Shown: in pieces, positions 56,326 through 64,000 of the stretch
Numbering within the stretch: position 1 is the first letter of the stretch
Layout of the letters: each line of letters opens with the position of its first letter
From: Burkholderia puraquae
GTDB lineage: Bacteria > Pseudomonadota > Gammaproteobacteria > Burkholderiales > Burkholderiaceae
Length of the DNA: 64,000 bases
Assembly: GCF_002099195.1 (NCBI RefSeq)
Contig: NZ_NBYX01000006.1
Location: 248,001 to 312,000, forward strand
Direction: 5' to 3'
Translations under genes and position numbers: made by a program
Notes under the pieces: model-generated
Told to the model about the DNA's origin: nothing
Seen by the model: only the letters and a program-made list of their open reading frames with translations
The model's database searches: none

Positions 56326-56649
56326 TCAGCGCTCGAGCAGGTGCAGCTTGTCCTGCACGTCCTTCCACTCGTCCGCGTCGGCCGGTGCCGGCTTGGTCTT
56401 CGTGATCGACGGCCAGTCCTTCGCCAGCTCGGCGTTCAGCGCGGTGAACTGCTGCTGGTCGCCCGGAACGTCTTCTTCGGCATAGATCGCATTGGTCGGG
56501 CACTCGGCGACGCACACGGCGCAGTCGATGCACTCGTCCGGATCGATGGCGAGAAAGTTGGGACCTTCACGGAAGCAATCCACCGGGCACACATCCACGC
56601 AGTCCGTGTATTTGCACTTGATGCAGCCTTCGGTCACAACGTGAGTCAT
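56326..56649 (-). CDS. fdxA: 7Fe (3Fe-4S/4Fe-4S) ferredoxin
   Basis: A 107-residue ferredoxin of the Azotobacter FdI type. [18 protein letters not shown] gives ligands for the 3Fe cluster and part of the other, and [14 protein letters not shown] completes the 4Fe cluster. The C-terminal tail (about 45 residues) is typical of FdxA. The start [12 protein letters not shown] (56649) is conserved; upstream in-frame codons are not. The exact redox partners are unknown; the gene is usually essential or important in Burkholderia. It lies 101 bases from the tRNA-Asn promoter side. Confidence 0.95.
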   Translation of the reverse strand: MTHVVTEGCIKCKYTDCVDVCPVDCFREGPNFLAIDPDECIDCAVCVAECPTNAIYAEEDVPGDQQQFTALNAELAKDWPSITKTKPAPADADEWKDVQDKLHLLER

Positions 56650-56969
56650 TAAAACGCTCCTGCTTGGCGGTATATATGGGGTGGCGTTTGCGCCAAAACC
56701 GGCATTGTAACTGAAGCGCAAAACCCGCATGACGTGGTCGGCTATCCGGCTTATATCGTTTCGTGATTAGTTTATGGGGGGCGCCAAGGGGGCGCCGCAG
56801 GGGCGCGCCAACGGGGGCGCGTGTACCTTGCGCCGGCACGACGGCGTGGCCGGCGCAGGGCGGCAGGCGGTTTCACGATGGTCCGGCCCGCATTCGGGTA
56901 ACATGGCCGACAGACCGGGCGGCGCGTGGTGCGCCGAGGCCCTGTCACGATATTGGCGGTGCCGTCATC
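56650..56969. other. Divergent gap between fdxA and pncB
   Basis: A 320-base region without a clear gene. Near fdxA it holds a small inverted repeat TGGCG-TTTG-CGCCA (56682-56695) close to an A+T-rich TATATAT. The middle (about 56775-56830) is a run of G-rich, repeat-like sequence (GGGGGCGC units). No strong promoter for pncB was found. Confidence 0.5.
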
Positions 56970-58169
56970 ATGATCATCACTTCGCTGCTCGACACGGATC
57001 TCTACAAGTTCACGATGATGCAGGTCGTCCTGCATCACTTTCCCGCTGCAAGCGTCGAATACCGTTTCCGGTGCCGCACGCCCGGCGTCGATCTCGTGCC
57101 GTACATCGACGAGATCCGCGACGAGGTGCGCGGCTTGTGCGCGCTGCGTTTTTCCGACGTCGAACTCGACTACCTGCGGCGGATGCGCTTCATCAAGAGC
57201 GATTTCGTCGATTTCCTCGCGCTGTTCCACCTGAACGAGAAGTACATCTCGATCACGCCGTCGCCGAAGGGCAACGGCGAAATCGACATCGAGATCAAGG
57301 GGCCGTGGCTGCACGCGATCCTGTTCGAGATCCCGGTGCTCGCGATCGTCAACGAAGTGTATTTCCGCAACACGCAGCGCGAGCCCGACTATCGCGAAGG
57401 CCGCGAGCGGCTGCGCGAGAAAATCACGCTGCTCGGCGCGAAGCCCGAGTTCGCCGACTGCAAGATCGCCGACTACGGCACGCGCCGGCGCTTCTCGAAG
57501 GTCTGGCACGAGGAGGTCGCGCTCACGCTGCGCGACGGCCTCGGCCCGCAGTTCGCGGGCACGAGCAACGTGCTTTATGCGATGAAGCACGGCATCACGC
57601 CGCTTGGCACGATGGCGCACGAGTACCTGCAGGCGTGCCAGGCGCTCGGCCCGCGGCTGCGCGATTCGCAGATCTACGGCTTCGAGATGTGGGCGAAGGA
57701 ATATCGCGGCGACCTCGGGATCGCGCTGTCGGACGTCTACGGGATGGATGCGTTCCTGAACGACTTCGACATGTACTTCTGCAAGCTGTTCGACGGCGCG
57801 CGCCACGATTCGGGCGATCCGTTCGACTGGGGCGAGCGGATGCTGCGCCATTACGAGGCGAACCGTTGCGACCCGCGTACCAAGGTGCTCGTGTTCTCGG
57901 ACGCGCTCGACATCCCGAAGGTCATGCAGTTGTACGAACGGTTCCGCGGCCGCTGCAAGCTCGCGTTCGGCGTCGGCACGAACCTCACCAACGATCTCGG
58001 CTACGTGCCGCTGCAGATCGTCATCAAGATGGTCCGCTGCAACGGCCAGCCGGTCGCGAAGCTGTCGGATTCGCCGGGCAAGAGCATGTGCGACGACAAG
58101 GCGTATCTCGCGTACCTGCGCCAGGTGTTCGGCATCGCGCAGCCGGTCGAGGAAGACGCGTCGAAGTAG
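56970..58169 (+). CDS. pncB: Nicotinate phosphoribosyltransferase
   Basis: A 399-residue enzyme that makes nicotinate mononucleotide from nicotinate, PRPP and ATP, the salvage entry to NAD. The start [44 protein letters not shown], the catalytic-phosphohistidine region [23 protein letters not shown], and [14 protein letters not shown] are typical. The start is ATG 56970; in-frame upstream codons belong to the G+C-rich gap. lutC follows 88 bases downstream on the same strand. Confidence 0.96.
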   Translation: MIITSLLDTDLYKFTMMQVVLHHFPAASVEYRFRCRTPGVDLVPYIDEIRDEVRGLCALRFSDVELDYLRRMRFIKSDFVDFLALFHLNEKYISITPSPKGNGEIDIEIKGPWLHAILFEIPVLAIVNEVYFRNTQREPDYREGRERLREKITLLGAKPEFADCKIADYGTRRRFSKVWHEEVALTLRDGLGPQFAGTSNVLYAMKHGITPLGTMAHEYLQACQALGPRLRDSQIYGFEMWAKEYRGDLGIALSDVYGMDAFLNDFDMYFCKLFDGARHDSGDPFDWGERMLRHYEANRCDPRTKVLVFSDALDIPKVMQLYERFRGRCKLAFGVGTNLTNDLGYVPLQIVIKMVRCNGQPVAKLSDSPGKSMCDDKAYLAYLRQVFGIAQPVEEDASK

Positions 58170-58257
58170 TCGTCGGCCGAACGGCCAAAACTGCGTCGCG
58201 GCGAGGTCGGCCGGTATAATCTGACAGTATCGCCCGCCAACGTCACGAGGCCCGTTC

Positions 58258-58920
58258 ATGGACACTTCCGCTGCCCGTCGCCAGATCCTCGCGCGCATTC
58301 GCGCGGCGCAGGGGCGTGCGGCCGAACCTGATGCGGCCGAGCGCGACGGCGTTGCCGACTATCTCGCGCGTCATCCGGAGGGCCCGCGCCCGCCGGCGCC
58401 GGCCGACCTCGTCGCTGCATTCGTCGACGAAGCGGCACGCCTGTCGACGACGGTCGACGAAGTCGCGACGCTTGCCGAGGTACCGGCCGCCGCCGCCCGT
58501 TACCTTTCCGCTCACGGCCTGCCGACGCAGGCCGTCGCGTGGCGCACGCTGGCCGATTTCGACTGGGCGGGCGCAGGCCTGTCGGTCGAATGCCGCAAGC
58601 CGTGCGACGGCGATCTGGTCGGCCTCACCGGCTGTTTTTGCGCGACCGCCGAAACGGGCTCGCTGGTGCTGCTGTCCGGCCCCGATACCTATGCGTCTGC
58701 CGGCCTGCTGCCGGAAACACACATCGCGATCGTTCCCGCGTCGCGGATCGTCGCCGGTCATGAAGATGCGTTTGCGCTGATCCGCTCGGAGCGCGGCGAA
58801 TTGCCGCGCGCGGTCAATTTCGTGTCGGGCCCGTCGCGCACGGGCGATATCGAGCAGACCATCGTACTGGGCGCGCATGGCCCGTACCGCGTTCACGTGA
58901 TCGTCGTACGGGGCGCATGA
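58258..58920 (+). CDS. lutC: LutC-type LUD-domain protein
   Basis: A 220-residue LUD-domain protein, one of the three parts of the LutABC L-lactate oxidation complex in other bacteria. Residues about 60-215 show the family pattern: VEVATLAEVPAAAARYL, GLTGCFCATAETGSLVLLSG, THIAIVPASRIVAGHEDAFAL and VNFVSGPSRTGDIEQTIVLGAHGP. The lutA and lutB genes, normally adjacent, are absent here; pncB precedes it and nhaD follows 43 bases later. The assignment of domain is secure, while lactate as substrate is only inferred. Confidence 0.85.
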   Translation: MDTSAARRQILARIRAAQGRAAEPDAAERDGVADYLARHPEGPRPPAPADLVAAFVDEAARLSTTVDEVATLAEVPAAAARYLSAHGLPTQAVAWRTLADFDWAGAGLSVECRKPCDGDLVGLTGCFCATAETGSLVLLSGPDTYASAGLLPETHIAIVPASRIVAGHEDAFALIRSERGELPRAVNFVSGPSRTGDIEQTIVLGAHGPYRVHVIVVRGA

Positions 58921-58963
58921 CGCGCCCGTCGCATCCACTACCACTCGAACAAGGAAGTTCTGC

Positions 58964-60394
58964 ATGAAACGACATGCCGCCTGGGCGGGCATGGCGTCGG
59001 GGGTCGCGCTTGGCGCCGTCCCTGCGCTTGCATCGGCCGCAACGCTCGACGGTGCCACACTGTCTGCCCTCTGGGGTATCCCGTTCGCCGGGATCCTGCT
59101 GTCCATCGCACTGTTCCCGCTCGTCGCCCCCGTGTTCTGGCATCACCACTTCGGCAAGATTGCAGCCGGGTGGGCGGTCGTGTTCCTGATTCCGTTCGGG
59201 TTCGCGTTCGGCGCCGGCACCGCGTTCGGCACGCTCGTGCATGCGCTGCTCGAGGAATACATTCCGTTCATCGTGCTGCTCACCGCGCTCTATACGGTTG
59301 CGGGCGGCATCTGTGTGAACGGCAACCTGCATGGATCGCCGAAGCTGAACACCGCGATCCTCGCGCTCGGTACGCTGCTCGCGAGCGTGATGGGTACGAC
59401 GGGTGCGGCGATGCTGCTGATCCGGCCGCTGCTGCGCGCGAACGACAACCGCAAGCATGTCGTGCACGTCGTGATCTTCTTCATCTTCCTCGTCGCGAAC
59501 GCGGGCGGATCGCTGTCGCCGCTCGGCGATCCGCCGCTGTTCCTCGGTTTCCTGAATGGCGTGAGCTTTTTCTGGACGACCACGCACCTCGCGCTGCCGA
59601 TGCTGTTCATCTGCAGTGTGCTGCTGATGCTGTTCTTTGCCCTCGATACGTACTTCTACCGGAAGGGCGGCGAGGAGCGGCCGGCCGTGCTCGACCCGAC
59701 GCCCGACGGCGCAGCGCTGTCGATCGACGGCAAGATCAATTTCGTGCTGCTCGCGGCCGTGATCGGCCTGGTGCTGATGAGCGGCGTGTGGAAGCCGGGC
59801 ATCACGTTCGACGTGTGGGGTACGCACGTCGCGCTGCAGAACCTCGTGCGCGACGTCGCGCTCGTGGGTGTGACGCTTGCGTCGCTCGCGTTGACGCCGC
59901 GCTCCGCGCGCGAGGGCAACGCGTTCAACTGGGCGCCGATCGAGGAAGTCGCGAAGCTGTTCGCGGGGATCTTCGTGACGATCGCGCCGGTGATCGTGAT
60001 CCTGCGTGCCGGTGCCGGCGGCGCGTTCGCGCAGATCGTCCATCTCGTCACGGGGCCGGACGGCAAGCCGATCGACGCGATGTACTTCTGGGCGACGGGC
60101 ATCCTGTCGTCGTTCCTCGACAACGCACCGACCTATCTCGTGTTCTTCAACCTCGCGGGCGGCGATGCCCAGTCGCTGATGACGACCGGCGCGTCGACGC
60201 TCGCCGCGATTTCCGCGGGTGCGGTGTTCATGGGCGCGAACAGCTATATCGGCAACGCACCCAACTTCATGGTGAAGGCGATCGCCGAATCGCGCGGCGT
60301 GAAGATGCCGAGCTTCTTTGCCTATCTCGGCTGGGCGCTGGTCGTGCTGATACCGGTATTCCTGCTGACGTCATGGCTCTTCTTCACGGCGTAA
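58964..60394 (+). CDS. nhaD: NhaD-family Na+/H+ antiporter
   Basis: A 476-residue ion transporter with about 12 to 13 helices. The N-terminus could be an uncleaved or cleaved signal-like segment (MASGVALGAVPALASAA). Conserved elements are ILLTALYTVAGGICV, SVMGTTGAAMLLIRPLLRAN, VANAGGSLSPLGDPPLFLGFL and SSFLDNAPTYLVFFNLAGG, as in the NhaD/UIT antiporters of the ion transporter superfamily. These exchange Na+ or Li+ for protons at high pH. It follows lutC by 43 bases and may share its transcript; the link between the two is unclear. Confidence 0.9.
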   Translation: MKRHAAWAGMASGVALGAVPALASAATLDGATLSALWGIPFAGILLSIALFPLVAPVFWHHHFGKIAAGWAVVFLIPFGFAFGAGTAFGTLVHALLEEYIPFIVLLTALYTVAGGICVNGNLHGSPKLNTAILALGTLLASVMGTTGAAMLLIRPLLRANDNRKHVVHVVIFFIFLVANAGGSLSPLGDPPLFLGFLNGVSFFWTTTHLALPMLFICSVLLMLFFALDTYFYRKGGEERPAVLDPTPDGAALSIDGKINFVLLAAVIGLVLMSGVWKPGITFDVWGTHVALQNLVRDVALVGVTLASLALTPRSAREGNAFNWAPIEEVAKLFAGIFVTIAPVIVILRAGAGGAFAQIVHLVTGPDGKPIDAMYFWATGILSSFLDNAPTYLVFFNLAGGDAQSLMTTGASTLAAISAGAVFMGANSYIGNAPNFMVKAIAESRGVKMPSFFAYLGWALVVLIPVFLLTSWLFFTA

Positions 60395-60475
60395 GCTGAC
60401 GATTTTCAACCTAGAGCGGGTGGTTCCGGCGGCGCACGGCACGCTGCGATCCGTCCGCGGCATGCGGAGATGGCG

Positions 60476-61465
60476 ATGCAGAAGATCCTGGTCGCGCGTC
60501 CGATCTTTCCGGACGTGATCGAGCGGCTCAAGCAGTATTTCGACGTCGACTGGAACAACGGCGACGCACTGGCGCCCGACGCGCTCGCCGCGCGCCTGGC
60601 CGACAAGGACGGCGCGCTGACGGCCGGTGACCCGGTCGGCGCGGCCGAACTCGCGGCGGCGCCGCGCCTGCGCGTCGTGGCGAACATGGCGGTCGGCTAC
60701 AACAATTTCGACATGGCCGCGTTCAACGCGGCGAACGTGCTCGGCACCAACACGCCCGACGTGCTGAACGAATCGACCGCCGATTTCGGCTGGGCGCTGA
60801 TGATGGCGGCAGCACGCCGGATCGCCGAATCCGAGCACTGGCTGCGGGCCGGCCACTGGCAGAAGTGGGCGTACGACGGTTTCCTCGGCAGCGACATTTA
60901 CGGCTCGACGCTCGGCGTCATCGGGATGGGGCGCATCGGCCAGGCGCTCGCGCGCCGCGCGCGCGGCTTCGGGATGCAGGTGATCTATCACAACCGGTCG
61001 CGGGTCGCGCCCGAGATCGAGGCCGAGCTGAATGCCGAATACGTGTCGAAGGATGCGCTGCTCGCCCGTGCCGATCACGTCGTGCTCGTACTGCCGTATA
61101 CGACGGCGAACCATCACACGATCGGTGCGGCCGAGCTCGCGAAGATGAAGCCCACCGCAACGCTGACCAACATCGCGCGTGGCGGGATCGTCGACGACGC
61201 GGCGCTGGCCGTCGCGCTGCGCGACGGGACGATCGCCGCAGCCGGCCTCGACGTGTACGAAGGCGAGCCGACGGTACATCCGGCGCTGCTCGAAGTGCCG
61301 AACGTCGTGCTGACGCCGCATATCGCGAGCGCAACCGAAAAAACGCGCCGCGCGATGGCGAACCTCGCCGCCGACAACCTGATCGCTGCACTGGGCGAGG
61401 GGCCGCGCGCAGGGCAGCCGCCGAATCCGATCAACCCTGACGTGATCGGGAAGCCGCGCGCATGA
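60476..61465 (+). CDS. 2-hydroxyacid dehydrogenase (glyoxylate/hydroxypyruvate reductase type)
   Basis: A 329-residue NAD(P)-dependent D-isomer-specific 2-hydroxyacid dehydrogenase. The nucleotide site is LGVIGMGRIGQALARRARGFGM, with catalytic Arg in NIARGGIVDDAAL, Glu in DVYEGEP and His in LTPHIASAT. The VANMAVGYNNFDMAAFNAANV segment matches glyoxylate/hydroxypyruvate reductase (GhrB-like, D-glycerate dehydrogenase). ATG 60476 has GGAG six bases upstream and is preferred to ATG 60470, which overlaps that site. Its last four bases overlap the rmuC start (ATGA), so the two are coupled. Confidence 0.9.
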   Translation: MQKILVARPIFPDVIERLKQYFDVDWNNGDALAPDALAARLADKDGALTAGDPVGAAELAAAPRLRVVANMAVGYNNFDMAAFNAANVLGTNTPDVLNESTADFGWALMMAAARRIAESEHWLRAGHWQKWAYDGFLGSDIYGSTLGVIGMGRIGQALARRARGFGMQVIYHNRSRVAPEIEAELNAEYVSKDALLARADHVVLVLPYTTANHHTIGAAELAKMKPTATLTNIARGGIVDDAALAVALRDGTIAAAGLDVYEGEPTVHPALLEVPNVVLTPHIASATEKTRRAMANLAADNLIAALGEGPRAGQPPNPINPDVIGKPRA

Positions 61466-62940
61466 CGATCACGTTGTTGCTTGCGGCGGTCGTCGTGCTG
61501 GCTGTTGCACTCGCGGTGGCGATCGTCGCGCTCGTGCGTGGCGGTGGCCGCCACGACGATGTGGCGGTACTGGGCGACCAGATCGAGGACGCCGCGCATG
61601 CACAGGCGCGCGCAGTCGAGCGGCTCGAACGCGAATTGCGCGGCGAGATCGTCGAGAACGCGCGCGGCTCGCGCACCGAGCTGGCCGGCAGTTTCGCGCA
61701 GCTTCAGCAGACGCTCGCCGCGCAACTGACGAGCGTGGCGACCGTGCAGAACAATCAGATCGAGGGTTTCGCTCAGCAACTCGGCAAGCTCGTCGCCGGC
61801 AATGCGCAGCAGTTCGACGCGATGCGCGAGAGCGTGCAGCGTCAGGCGCAGCAGGCGCGCGAGGAGCAGACGGGCGCACTCAGGCTGTTCGGCGACACGT
61901 TGAACCGGCAACTCACGCAACTGACCGAAGCGAACGACCGCCGGATCGGCGAGGTGCGCGCGACGCTCGAACAGCGGCTGAAGGAAATCGAGACGAACAA
62001 CGCGGCGAAGCTCGAGGAGATGCGCCGCACCGTCGACGAGAAACTGCACGCAACGCTCGAACACCGGCTCGGCGAATCGTTCAAGCTCGTGTCGGACCGG
62101 CTCGAGCAGGTGCATCGCGGGCTCGGCGAGATGCAGACGCTCGCGGCGGGCGTCGGCGATCTGAAGAAAGTGCTGACCAACGTGAAGACGCGCGGCACCT
62201 GGGGGGAAGTGCAGCTCGAGGCGCTGCTCGAGCAGATGCTGACACCCGAACAGTACGCGAAGAACGTCGCGACGGTGCCGAAGAGCAGCGAGCGCGTCGA
62301 GTTCGCGATCCGGTTGCCGGGGCGCGAGGCCGGCACGCGCGACGCGCCGCCCGTGTGGCTGCCGATCGACGCAAAATTCCCGCGCGAAGACTACGAGCGG
62401 CTGATCGATGCGCAGGAGCGCGCCGATGCGGTGGCGGTCGAGGAAGCGGCTCGCGCGCTCGAAGCGCGCGTGCGCCTGGAGGCGCGCACGATCGCCGAGA
62501 AGTACGTCGCGCCGCCGCACACGACCGATTTCGCGCTGCTGTTCCTGCCGACTGAAGGGCTCTATGCGGAGATCCTGCGTCGTCCGGGGCTGACCGACCT
62601 GCTGCAGCGCGACTATCGCGTGACGGTCGCCGGCCCGACGACGCTCACTGCACTGTTGAACAGCCTGCAGATGGGCTTTCGCACGCTCGCGATCGAGCAA
62701 CGGTCGAGCGAGGTGTGGCAGGTGCTCGGCGCGGTGAAGACGGAGTTCGGCAAGTTCGGCGACGTGCTCGCGCGCACGAAGTCGCAGCTCGAAACGGTCA
62801 CACGCTCGATCGAGGCCGCCGAGCAGCGCACGCGCGTGATGAACCGGAAGCTGAAGCAGGTCGAGGCGCTGCCGGGCGACACGGCGGCCGGGCTGCTCGG
62901 CGCGGAAGGTGGCGACGGCGCCGATGCGGACGACGTGTGA
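61462..62940 (+). CDS. rmuC: DNA recombination protein RmuC
   Basis: A 492-residue RmuC, thought to limit inversion at short inverted repeats. An N-terminal membrane helix (LLAAVVVLAVALAVAIVAL) is followed by a long coiled coil (about residues 35-215) and a nuclease-like domain near 225-420: NVKTRGTWGEVQLEALLEQML, VWLPIDAKFPREDYERLIDAQE and LLFLPTEGLYAEIL. The exact reaction is unproved in the family. It starts in the end of the dehydrogenase gene and ends at the terminator 62963-62997. Confidence 0.93.
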   Translation: MTITLLLAAVVVLAVALAVAIVALVRGGGRHDDVAVLGDQIEDAAHAQARAVERLERELRGEIVENARGSRTELAGSFAQLQQTLAAQLTSVATVQNNQIEGFAQQLGKLVAGNAQQFDAMRESVQRQAQQAREEQTGALRLFGDTLNRQLTQLTEANDRRIGEVRATLEQRLKEIETNNAAKLEEMRRTVDEKLHATLEHRLGESFKLVSDRLEQVHRGLGEMQTLAAGVGDLKKVLTNVKTRGTWGEVQLEALLEQMLTPEQYAKNVATVPKSSERVEFAIRLPGREAGTRDAPPVWLPIDAKFPREDYERLIDAQERADAVAVEEAARALEARVRLEARTIAEKYVAPPHTTDFALLFLPTEGLYAEILRRPGLTDLLQRDYRVTVAGPTTLTALLNSLQMGFRTLAIEQRSSEVWQVLGAVKTEFGKFGDVLARTKSQLETVTRSIEAAEQRTRVMNRKLKQVEALPGDTAAGLLGAEGGDGADADDV

Positions 62941-62962
62941 CGCACGTTGCCACACCGGCTGG

Positions 62963-62997
62963 AAAGAACACGGGCGCCGCGGCGCCCGTGTTCTTTT
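62963..62997. terminator. Bidirectional terminator after rmuC
   Basis: A 16-base perfect stem AAAGAACACGGGCGCC / GGCGCCCGTGTTCTTT with a GC loop, between convergent genes. Confidence 0.92.
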
Positions 62998-63027
62998 GAA
63001 GCGCTTGCCGGCGTGGCCGGCCCGCGG

Positions 63028-63513
63028 TCAATGCCCGGCGAGCGTATCCAGCGCGTCGCCCGTGACGCGAACGATGCGCCAGTCGGGCAGCACGGTTGCG
63101 CCCATCTTTTCGTAGAAATCGATCGCAGGCTGGTTCCAGTCGAGAACCGACCATTCGAAGCGCGCGCAACGGCGCTCGACGGCCAATGCTGCGAGGTGAC
63201 GCAGCATCGCGGTGCCGAGGCCCGTGCCGCGCTGCGACGGCTGCACGTACAGATCCTCGAGATAGAGGCCGCGACGGCCGAGGAACGTCGAATAATTGTG
63301 GAAGAACAGCGCGTACGCGACGATCGTGCCGTCGTGCTCGGCCACGCGCGCCTCGGCGGCGGGCTGCGTGCCGAACAGCGCGTCGGCGAGATCGGCCTCG
63401 GTCGCGACGAACAGGTGCGTGAGCTTCTCGAACTCGGCCAGTTCGCGCATCAGCGCGAGGATCGCGCCGACGTCGCGCGCTTGGGCTGCGCGGATCAGCG
63501 GCGTGCCGCTCAC
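63028..63513 (-). CDS. GNAT-family N-acetyltransferase
   Basis: A 161-residue acetyltransferase. The acetyl-CoA motif is VQPSQRGTGLGTAMLRHLA, preceded by YLEDLYV, with the N-terminal IRAAQARDVGAILALMRELAEFEKLTH and the end WNQPAIDFYEKMGATVLPDWRIVRV. These fit the diamine/thialysine acetyltransferase branch of GNAT (SSAT-like), so a polyamine or small amine may be the acceptor; that is uncertain. The start is GTG 63513, overlapping the stop of the upstream membrane protein (GTGA), which implies coupling. Confidence 0.85.
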   Translation of the reverse strand: MSGTPLIRAAQARDVGAILALMRELAEFEKLTHLFVATEADLADALFGTQPAAEARVAEHDGTIVAYALFFHNYSTFLGRRGLYLEDLYVQPSQRGTGLGTAMLRHLAALAVERRCARFEWSVLDWNQPAIDFYEKMGATVLPDWRIVRVTGDALDTLAGH

Positions 63514-63785
63514 GCTTCTTCCGGCGGATCGGACAGCACGATCTCGATGCCGCCGAAGCGCGATGCGACCCAGTTGTACGCGTGGCACGCGATCCACAGC
63601 AGCACGAAGCCGAGAATCGCGTTCAGCAGCAGCGCGCTCAGGATCGTGCTCAGTTCGACCATCCCGTAGCGGACGTACGCGACGAGAATGCCGAGCAGCA
63701 CGATCGGCACGCTGAACGTCAGGTAGACGAGGATCAGCGCCTTTGCGGTTTGCCCCGCGGCGATCGACGAAATTTGTTTCTTCAT
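63510..63785 (-). CDS. Small two-helix membrane protein
   Basis: A 91-residue membrane protein with two hydrophobic helices (ILVYLTFSVPIVLLGILVAYVRYG and LSALLLNAILGFVLLWIACHAYNWVA). The pattern, a basic start followed by a helix pair and ending YNWVASRFGGIEIVL, resembles DUF3566 membrane proteins; I am not sure of the family. It lies between moeA and the GNAT gene on the same strand, overlapping the latter by four bases. No function can be assigned. Confidence 0.75.
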   Translation of the reverse strand: MKKQISSIAAGQTAKALILVYLTFSVPIVLLGILVAYVRYGMVELSTILSALLLNAILGFVLLWIACHAYNWVASRFGGIEIVLSDPPEEA

Positions 63786-63824
63786 GTGCGGATTGCCCCC
63801 GTAGAGATATACCGATAGTGGAAT

Positions 63825-64000
63825 TCAGATCAGGCCGTCGAGCGGCAGGATGTCGACCGGGGTGCCCGCGTCGACTGCCGCGGTATCGTGGCCCAGGACG
63901 ATGAAACAATTGGCGGCCGAGAGGCCGCTCAGCGATGCGGAACTCTGCGAGCCCGCCGGCGCCACCTGCCAGCGGCCGTCGGCGGCGCGTGTCGCGATGC
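63825..64000 (-). CDS. moeA: Molybdopterin molybdenumtransferase, C-terminal end (rest outside window)
   Basis: The last 58 codons of MoeA, which inserts molybdenum into adenylated molybdopterin. Visible are the C-terminal domain IV features GSQSSASLSGLSAANCFIVLG and GTPVDILPLDGLI before the stop at 63825-63827. The catalytic domains lie to the right of the window. The reading frame was found by translating the minus strand from base 64000. The small membrane protein begins 39 bases downstream of this stop. In the same window mog is distant, so the pathway genes are dispersed. Confidence 0.88.
   Translation of the reverse strand, partial: IATRAADGRWQVAPAGSQSSASLSGLSAANCFIVLGHDTAAVDAGTPVDILPLDGLI

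Noticed and set aside
56775-56830. G-rich repeated units before pncB as a functional repeat or G-quadruplex
   Set aside because: The units are irregular (GGGGGCGC variants) and no spacing pattern stands out. Ordinary G+C-rich intergenic sequence explains them.

Overview
The window reads as chromosome 1 of a Burkholderia cepacia complex-type betaproteobacterium. The evidence is a high G+C content, strong G/C third-position preference, and a housekeeping order typical of that group: gyrA-serC-pheA-tyrA-aroA-cmk-rpsA-ihfB-lapA-lapB, rpsP-rimM-trmD-rplS, and ugd-hldA-hldD. The assignment rests on recognised proteins and gene order; no database search was run. The window opens inside gyrA and closes inside moeA. 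I see no prophage, insertion sequence, CRISPR array or rRNA operon.

Layout. 1-9.3 kb: end of gyrA, a secreted DUF2059 protein, then serine/aromatic amino-acid genes (serC, pheA, tyrA, aroA) running into cmk, rpsA and ihfB, with a good sigma70 promoter for rpsA inside cmk. 9.4-14.9 kb: an envelope block (lapA, lapB, ugd, hldA, hldD) followed by a ComEA-like protein. 15-24 kb: cysM, mltB, a histone-deacetylase-fold amidohydrolase, a monoacylglycerol-lipase-like hydrolase, the methionine importer metNIQ behind a terminator-like leader hairpin, and etfBA. 24-29 kb: divergent dadA/lrp, a radical SAM gene under a near-ideal LexA box, a TM2 protein and a secreted sugar-dehydrogenase-like protein. 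29-33 kb: rpsP operon, a CoA-type NUDIX hydrolase and a CobD-like membrane protein. 33-40 kb: RNA and quality-control genes (rsgA, an M48 protease, orn, mog, darP, pmbA) and folA. 40-43.6 kb: a sigma54 enhancer-binding protein, divergent from a small secreted protein that carries its own -24/-12 promoter, inserted between folA and thyA. 43.7-53 kb: a large FecR/DUF6600 protein, an ArsR-type regulator with a likely autoregulatory operator, a 46-residue secreted peptide, an acyl-CoA thioesterase, fumC, a MATE exporter, an S4 protein and two poorly known proteins. 53-64 kb: azlCD with an AraC regulator, creA, two identical tRNA-Asn genes, fdxA, pncB, an unaccompanied lutC, nhaD, a hydroxyacid dehydrogenase, rmuC, a GNAT, a small membrane protein and the end of moeA.

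Most of the window is ordinary core genome. The parts most worth a second look are regulatory: the 40-bp LexA palindrome (26121-26160), the sigma54 module (40357-42586), the metN leader (19487-19560), the ArsR operator (47193-47228) and the palindrome before etfBA (22152-22163). The small peptide at 47341-47481 and the repeat-rich FecR/DUF6600 protein are the least understood coding features.
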